A DNA stretch of 64,000 nucleotides, from the NCBI RefSeq assembly GCF_001039355.2, contig NW_019775980.1, positions 335,322 to 399,321 on the forward strand, read 5' to 3'. The stretch is from Lingula anatina. Lineage: Eukaryota; Brachiopoda; Lingulata; Lingulida; Lingulidae. Shown here piece by piece: positions 49,535 through 58,500 of this stretch. The position numbers and the translations under genes are program-made. Under the pieces are notes generated by a model, which worked only from the letters and a program-made list of their open reading frames with translations, ran no database searches and was not told the origin of the DNA. Each line of letters begins with the position of its first letter. The first letter of the stretch is position 1.

Positions 49535-52500
49535 ATGTGGCATAATAGTAGATTACAGAAACCATGGATTTTACCAGAAATACTTGATTATGATGTGTCG
49601 TCTGCTGTATCTAACAAAGAACCACGTTTTCTACAAATTCTCAAGGTACATACATAGTATTTGTACCACATAGTACCCTGTAGTGCCAGGGACAGGTAGA
49701 ACCGGCCGGGTAGCTCAGTAGGTAAGAGCACTCGCCCTGTAAGCGAGGGGTCCCGGGTTCGATTCCTGGTCTGGTCGGTGATTTTTCTGCACTCACCCCA
49801 AATCGCTACAATGGTGGCAGCGGTGTTGCGAGATAGGGCTCGCGTCTTTCGGCATTTGGGGGGGAGGAGTGTAGTGCCAGGGACAGGTAGAACCGGCCGG
49901 GTAGCTCAGTAGGTAAGAGCACTCGCCCTGTAAGCGAGGGGTCCCGGGTTCGATTCCTGGTCTGGTCGGTGATTTTTCTGCACTCACCCCAAATCGCTAC
50001 AACCCTCTACACTCATGCCCTCGCTATATTATCCCCTAGCTGTAGTCATGATCGAGTACGTGTTTCCATTGTTCTGTTACATTGATGGAGAAAACCTCTT
50101 CTATTAGTATATGTGTTTCTTTCAATTATTACTTGTACTATCATTTGTTTAATTGAAATATATTCCCAAACAAATAGACTATACTTATTGATTGACTTAT
50201 AGATATAAGATAGTAACTTCCCAGTATTTGTTATGTATATCATACATATATTGGAGAGAAATTAGTATATATATGTGAGTCCTTTGAATTTTATCATTCA
50301 ATTCAAAATCAGATTTGTCAGTATTTTTTTTTTTAATAAACCCCTTGTTGGATTTAAGCCAAGCGATGGTAGCTTATTGTTTAGGTGTGATATCTACATA
50401 GGCATGATAGTTACACATTATCAATACTGGTATGTTTACTAGCAATTTGAGGTGATATAGAATGAAACGCATCTAGCAACTGGCATGATAAGACTGTGGT
50501 GGTGTTACTTTATGTTTGGAATAAGGTTTAAATTTGATTATTTTCAATGCAAATAACAACAGCATTCATTAAGCACATAAAACACCTGACATTTTGCCTA
50601 ACTCTGACATAGCAGTCACATGCTCAAACATTGCACACAGATTAGGAATAATACCTGGCCTCTGATTGGCTGATTTGTTAACATGTGAATTGAGGCGTAT
50701 GTTCCATATAAGGATATACCTGTTAGTATGAAAAAATATGGCTTTTTTGACTGTTTTAAATTTTGACAGATTGATCACAATTATTTTTGAATTACAAATT
50801 TTTTTCATGTTTTAATATGCAAGTAATCAGTTGAGATATATAATGCTAGGTTGAATTAATAAGCTATTGTATAATTGAAATGTCCCATGTATTGCCACCA
50901 CTCTAAAGGCCGTGTAACGGTCAGATATTAGACTGTGGATAACAAGATTCCGTATCGCTTCTCGGCCTTTTGGCTAAGATCAAAGTGTAGTATCTGTTCT
51001 TATCAGCTTAATATCTGATACGTCTCCTACAGGAGACTTCGATATTAAACTGATTTTTGGAACTGGGCGGGGCGTCAGGAGCTTGCTCCACCCCTGCCAC
51101 GGGTTGGCCTGGTATTGCAGTACCTCCAGGATCGGCCCACTCCCCTCGGGGAGTAAAATTGAAATGAAAGTAGTCTTCCCTCTCTCTCTCTCTCTCTTCC
51201 CCCCTCTCATTATCTCTTCACATTCCTGCTATAGAAGTTATCTCTCATACTTGATGGGTTTAACTTCTTTAGTTGTAACAGCCCGCATATTCATACATGA
51301 TAAGTTACTTTATTAAACTACCTATAAATAATTGTTGTTTACTCCTAGGTAGCATTTTCTGGGGGAGTGCTGGCATTTTTTCCTCTTAGGTAAATCGATA
51401 CTTTTCATCACTTTTTTCCAGATGGTTTGAAGTTGACTTAAACAAGTCAAATTAACCATTTTTGTTTAGCCAACTCGAGTCAGTTTTAGTATTTGGCTAA
51501 ATTGGCGAGTGATAGCTCTACCCCAGATTTTTCATTTCAATATTTTTGCTAGAAAGGCAGATAGGTTATTTTATGTTTGGATTAAGTAGCTTGCAACTGC
51601 TTTATCTGGGTCAGGAGTGCTGTATTTTAGGCCAAATATTAAAATGAATTTATTTTTGTATAATTTTAGAAAGAAGAGGGGCCATGTCCAGACGGTAGCA
51701 TTGTTGTGTTGGTCACAGATGGCAAGTGGGACATCAAGGCTGTGTTAACACAGGAAGCTCTGAAGGAGTTCCAAGAGTAGGGGACTGTTATAGGGCTCAC
51801 TCTCAATCAGTCTATGTGGATCGATCCAACTCCATGAGGATACTCAATGTATAAAATCAGATTATCAGATTAACACCTCTCCTCTTCCTTCCAACCTCTT
51901 TGTATAATCACCTGCTTTTTTGTGTTCTGCTCAATGCCAGGAAGAGGGTTGTTAATCTCTTAAACTGATTGTATTCAGCGAGAGTCCCGCGATGTTGGAT
52001 CAATCTACACAGACCGATAGTTTCAATGGGAAAGAGCCCATAGTTGTTGGACTACTGTCTTTTCATCATTAGAATTTTTTCGCATAAAAAATTAGTTGTA
52101 TTATTTTCATCTCTCTATGTTTTTGTTTGAAAGACGTAAGGACTCACGATCCCACCTTATTTTGAATATATGGAAAGAAAATGGTAAATGTTTGTGCAAC
52201 AAAAATTTAATTTGGGGTAAAAATTTTCAGAATGAGGAAGGATGCTGTATGATACAAAGAGAAAACTTATAGAGAATTACATGGACTTATTTGAATAAAT
52301 TTAGTTCGTGTCTTGTTTTTAGCTTTATTTGCACAGAATCACTGTCACAAAAAAGGCAGCCAACTCATTAAACACAAAATTTGATTAATATAAATAAATG
52401 AAAAAAATAAATAGATAAATAATTAGGTAGATGAATATATTTAAAGAAAATGAAGGTTAACAAAATGATGAGAAAATGATGTCATTGTGATAATGGATAA

Positions 52501-55500
52501 TTTTCCTGTTATTCTTGTTACAGGGAAGAAAGATATTCTGAAGAATATTTTCATTGTTCCAAGATGATAGCAAGGAAGTATCACTTCAGTGTGGTTTACT
52601 CTGACATAAAGGTAATATGCAAGGGTCATCTTTCACTTAATAAAAACTTATTTTTTAGTAAACTTTCATGTATTATGGAGGGTTGAGGCAGCTGTCTTTG
52701 GCACAGAATTATGACTGATCATTTGATGCTACAATTTCTGTTATTTTCCATTAAGCTTCAGTGTTAACTTTTACCATTCACTTGAAACCACATCAGATCC
52801 AAGGGTGTTTTAGGGTATACTTGTCAAGTTTTTGGTTGTTTTAATGAAATTTCTCAGTTTATACACCCAGCCAAAAAAAGTTTGGAAACATAAAATTGTT
52901 TTTCAGTGATTAAAACCTGTGAAATGAAATGGGAAAATCGTCAGTGTACATAAAATAGTAACAAATGTTTGGTGCCTTATCCATCAATATTGGGTGTTTA
53001 ACTTAGATAAGGTTATTTTATAATTATTAAAAATAGTGTTTACCAACTTTTGTGTAACACTGTGTATATGTGTAAGTATTTAGATTTTTCCTTTGAATTC
53101 CAGGAAAATTCAGAGTTTTTCCTGGTCGTGACAGAGCTTAAATTTTGGACCTGTCTGCATGGACATTACCGTAAAAATCCTGGAATATTGTGGTGAGACT
53201 TGGTTATATGTTTTGTTATTTTGAAGGGTCTGTCAACTTTTGCATCAATGGTTTGTTTGTGTCACAGCTATACATGTAGGTTTTTGGAGTGCTAGAAATC
53301 GAAGAGAAACAGAAGAAAGAACGTAAAATAATTAATGCTTTGTTTTTTAATAATGAGATAATTGATTTTTAAAAAAGATTTTTGTATGGGTTTCTTTTCA
53401 GTAATACTGTTCCAGAGGTTAGGCAAAAATTGGAGAAAGGTTGGATACAGTGGAAGTAAGTGGTTTATTGAGTGATATTAAGTGTGAAAATAGTTTCATT
53501 GGATCTTAGTTTTGATAGTCAGAAAGGTTTCATTTATGCTAGATCCTGAAATTTGATTTACCTGTTGACTGTTTCGTCTGTTCACTCTGACAGACTTGGT
53601 CACAACTGAATTACCTGTTTAGGTGAAGGTGAACAGGTAATTATCTCAGTCTTGATGATGACTTGAGGAAGGAAAACATCAGAGTGTCGTTCAAACCACA
53701 CGCAAAACTCAGAAACTTTCTTGAACATCCAAAAGATAAGATAGAAGACAACAAGAAGTGTGGAGTAGTATATCAAATCGGGTGTGGGAGCTGTGACAGA
53801 GTCTATGTTGGAGAGATGGGAAGAAAATTAGAAACAAGACTAGAGGAACACAAGAAAGATGTAAAGGAAAATGTAAGTGAGGGAGTTAACACCAGATCCA
53901 AACGCTCTATGTCGACAGTTCTACACAAATCTGCCATCACAGATCATATGTCAGATAACAACCATGTGCCAAAATGGGACAATGTAAAGGTGCTAACCGG
54001 TGAAAATGACTACAGCAAGCGCATAGTTTTGGAATCGATCTGGATAAGAAGGAAGAAACACACCATGAACCAAGATGAAGGAGCACACAAGCTGTCCCAT
54101 GTGAATGACGACATTCTCAAACCCACCCTGGGGGGAGGGGGCGAGAGGAACTAACAAGTCATCATCAAGACTGAGATAATTACCTGTTCACCTTCACCTG
54201 AACAGGTAATTTAGTTGTGACCAAGTCTGTCAGAGTGAACAGACGAAACAGTCAACAGGTAAATCAAATTTCAGGCATAAATGAAACCTTTCTGACTGAT
54301 ATTGAGTGGTTATGCGCACATGTATTGAAACTAGCAAAATATTACATTTTCATCAAGTGATTAATATTTACTTAGCTGAAATAAATGAATAAAGATTTTT
54401 GGCAATTTTATTGATTTAGCCTCTTTTGATGTGTCTAAATTTGATAGGTCTGTGGGTGAAGTTTTTATGGGGTGTACAATGCAGGGACTCATTCTGCACC
54501 CCCCCCCCCCCATACCCCAAGGTCACTTCTAAGTCTCCATGAGTCACTATTAAAATATGTCTCCACTGACTTTTTAGAGCCCACAGATCAGAAAACACTC
54601 GACAATGTTGGAACGAGGAAAATGCGGCACTGTCAGAGCTCATGGGGCAGTTTACACAGCCAGGGTCACAGAGACAGCTAACACAATGTGGGTTGTCACA
54701 ACCAACACAATCTGGGACAATGCTGTCACAACTAACACAATGTAGAGAAGCAGTGCAGTCCAACCTGTCCAGAGATCCACCTATTCAACATATTGAAGAA
54801 CCAGAGTCTGATGCTACCAACACCAATCCTAAAAATGGTAAACATTAGATATTATGGAATGTTGTTTGCAAAGAATTACCTTGTAAATATGAATTCTACC
54901 AGAATTTGTTATTGATCCAAGCTTTTTTAAATATTTGAGCCCTTGAACCACACATCCAAGTTCTACCTCATGTCTGCTGGGTGATGAAGATTTAATTAAT
55001 AGTATGTTAAGTCTTTTGCTTTATAATAAAATGAGAATGGCATTTTGGTTTTCTTTTTCATCTCCTTGGCCATTAAGGCCTGGGCAGAAAGCCAGACAGC
55101 CATATTGACCACACATTGACCTCTGACCTTGGAGTGACCCTTGACCCTGAAGTGACCTTGGGAGCTGGGGATGGTCAACCTAGTCGAGAGCTTCCTGTAC
55201 AACTGACCAGTGTCTTCAACATTCACTACTACCTGGCTGCAGAGCAAGTTTTCCAGTGCCTTGAAACAATGCAGAAAAATTTATCCTCAAACCTAATGGC
55301 TGTCCCACTTGACTCTGAGATTGTCCTGCTAGGTTCTGAAGAGATCTGCGATGTCCCACTGGACATAGGAGATATCCCAGTTCATACAGGGAATGTCCCA
55401 CAAGGCTCAAGCAATGTGCAATTTGGTTCAGAATATGTTCCAATCGTTCAAAAAGAAGGTCGATTGCAATCCAAGTTTGTGACCTCTGACCTTGGAATGA

Positions 55501-58500
55501 CCGTTGACCCTGGAGTGACCTTGGAAGCTGGAGATGGGCATCTTAGTCAAGAGCTTCCTGTACAACTGACCAGTGACTTCAAAACTGACTATTATCTAGC
55601 CGCTGAGCCAGTTTTCCAAAACCTTAAAACAGTGAAGAAAAATTTATCATCAAACCTAGTGGCTGTCCATCCAGACTCTGAGTTTGTCCTACTAGGTTCT
55701 GAACATGTCCCGGATATCCCTTTAGACATTGGGGATGTCCCACAAGGCTCGAGCAATGTGCAATCTGGTTCAGAAAATGTGCCCATGGTTCAAGAAGAAA
55801 GTCGATTGCAATCCGAGGATGTCCTGCCTCCTCCAAGCTCTGCTGAACATGACACATCAGTACATATGAGTGTGTCAACTCCAGACCTTCCAGTAAAACT
55901 GAACAGTGTATTCAGCATGGAAGGGTTTATCATCAGTGAGGCGGGGCAGGCATGTTTAGACAGGTTGAAAGGTGAATGTGCAACACACATGACAGGTTCT
56001 GAATTGTATATATATTCTGAATTATTTTAGTTCAGTGCAACATTTCCTAGTGATAAAAGTAATATTTTTATGTACAGACACAGATGTGTCTGTACATATT
56101 GCCATCACCTGCGTCTGTTGTCGCCGATGCCGATGGTGATGCCGATGCCGATGCCGATGNTTTATGATACAGATATGTTACATAGTCAGTGTAACCAGTA
56201 ATGAGATTTTTCCGACTATCAGCCTAGTTTTGACTTTTTGTAAGCCAAGAACGTCAAATTTGTGATGAATGCACAGGGCCCCATGCCATATTTTCAGATT
56301 TTTTCAATAAATTGCAGTGTCATCTCCCTCCAACATTTTCAGTCAGCACTCTGAATATCATATAAAGTATTACTTTGTTACAAAAGAGCCAATAGTACCA
56401 GTGACACACATTTTAGTAGTAGCCAGTTAGTTTGATTGTTGAACATGGGTATCTTCTCATTTCCAGAATGGCAGCGTGGTTCCCGTCCTCGTACCTTGCA
56501 TTCTCACCACACTGCGTCTGACAGCTCCCAGCTGAGAGGAGTACAGAGTGTGGAGATAGAGGGCCCTGTGAATGAGCCTCCTTCTGCGACAGAGGACGGA
56601 GAGAGACTGAAGGCGCAGTCTGATCAGGAAGAAGGTCGGGATGTCGGGGATGGTGTTTGCAGAAAGAGAAAAGCAGGTTTTCGAGATGAGAATCCTGATG
56701 GAGATGATACTGGAGGGAACAAGTTGAAGAAGAAGGGAAGAATGACCTCTGGGCCTGAATTAGAAGAAAAGCTGTCAACAGATGGCGCTGATGTTGCCAT
56801 TGTGTCCAATCAGCATGAAGCTCTTAAGAAAAAATGTTTAGATGATGATGAAAGAGAAATGAATTTTAACCAGGCATCTCATGGAGCAGACAGGCGAGAA
56901 CAATCACCAGAAGTAAGCACATTTTATTGTCATGATGTTTACTGTCATAAAATAATTCTTTATCTGTACATACAAAAAGAAATAAAGGCATATCTTTCTT
57001 GATTCAAACTACGAATTCTAAACAGTGAATTTTCTTATCTCAAACTATGAACTGTGTTAAGGAAATCCTTTTTAATGAAATCCACATGGTATAACTTCAG
57101 TCTCATTCTTTTATCTAAGGGACCATGCCCAGACCCTGTCATAGTAAATGTAGATCGATCTATATCCGAGGGGATTCTCGCTAAATTGCTATCAACTTAA
57201 GCGGTTTAGATGTCTGCCACGTCTACTGAAGCTGCTAGTGGGTAATAAATTATTGTTTAGCAGCTTTAGTAGGCATGACAGACATGTAAGCAGCTTAAGC
57301 CAGAAACCCCTGTTAGATCAGTCTTGGTATGGGAACCCAGCCTAAGTCATCTAAAGCATAGTTAAGCACAATGAGCATTGGCAGTAGTTTAAAAGAATCT
57401 GAAGCAGTTCTGTTGATTTCTCATGATCTGTTACTAGTAAGGGGATAACAACTGTTTTCATTTTGGCAAAAAAAAAAAAAGGATTTTCCTGGGGTAAAGA
57501 ACAATTTTCCCTTCTTAACAGTGGTTAATGAATTCATTCTGACATTCAAAGTTAGTCCCTGTTTTTTTCTAAAAAGTCTAGTTTTTGATAATATTCTCTT
57601 AAGAGATTATTACAGAACGTAGCCATTCTGTGGAGGTAACATGATTTGATGGCAAGCACATATTCCAGAACAACTGCACTAACCACCATATTGGTAGTAA
57701 AATAGAATTCTATTACATTTCTATGAGTTGTTTACAATGTATTTATTGTGAAATATGGATATCATATGAACAGTTGTTATCCTTTTAAAATTCAGTTTGT
57801 ATGATCGGTCATTGTTACTGTAAGGGTTAGAGTCTGATTTAAGTTTTTATACCTTTAACTATGTTACAGGCTATGCTGGGGACTGATGTGGGGGAATACA
57901 TGGACAAAGTGGTCTTTTCTTTTGAGGGACATCCTTCACAAGACCCAAGTCCTCAAGATGTAGGTCAAGGTCAGGTTGAGAAAGGTCAAGGTCAGGGTGA
58001 AGTAGGTCAAGGTCAGTGTGAAGTGGGTCAAGGTCAAGAGATGAGGGACCAGGTTATGGATGAGAAGGGACTTCACGATGAGACTGTGGTTCATCAGTCA
58101 ACACTGATATATGGACACACAGGTATCTCTGGGGTTTATTGACACATTCCAAACTGTGGACCAGTATTTTGTCTTTAGTATTTTATTATTTTTTTATATG
58201 GATTAAGACGAAATTTAGGTTCAGGGTTCAAAGATGGTAGACCTATCAGTGCAGCACTGAAAAAAAAGCAGAATTTATCATCAGACAATATGTCTGGACA
58301 TTTCTTTTGAATTCTGTCCGAAAACTGTTTGTTGCACGACAGTACCAAATCACCAATTTTCATGTCACATTTGTTTCTTAAGATGATATTCTCAGACCAC
58401 AGAGTTTCAGTGCAGATGGCCCAGTCTATGTTATTTGGGATAAACTCTGCCGTCATTTTTCTGTAGAATGTATGATTTAATGTGAATGTGACTATAAATT

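Larger units (their letters stand above)
49679..50001 (+). mobile_element. TRIM retrotransposon with a tRNA gene in each LTR
   Basis: Complete miniature LTR element in ACD intron 1. LTR1 49679-49810 and LTR2 49870-50001 are both 132 bp, identical by eye, and run TG...CA. One base after LTR1 comes TGGTGGCAGCGGTG (49812-49825), complementary to the 3' end plus CCA of tRNA-Leu(AAG). The 59-bp interior ends in the purine tract GGGGGGGAGGAG (49858-49869), touching LTR2. The target duplication is ACCC (49675-49678 and 50002-50005). It has no coding capacity, so reverse transcription and integration must be supplied in trans. Identical LTRs indicate recent insertion. Confidence 0.92.

Noticed and set aside
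49704-49968. Two tandem tRNA genes as an ordinary tRNA cluster
   Set aside because: The repeats extend beyond the tRNAs as exact 132-bp TG...CA units separated by a PBS and a purine tract and flanked by ACCC duplications, so they are LTRs.
53517-54297. Hammerhead ribozyme in the Penelope arms
   Set aside because: GACGAAAC follows a short stem, but the required CTGANGA strand is not present at the right place (GTGACCA at best).
55216-55990. Several minus-strand open frames opposite ACD exon 7
   Set aside because: They are shadows of the repetitive coding strand, with no splice signals or motifs.
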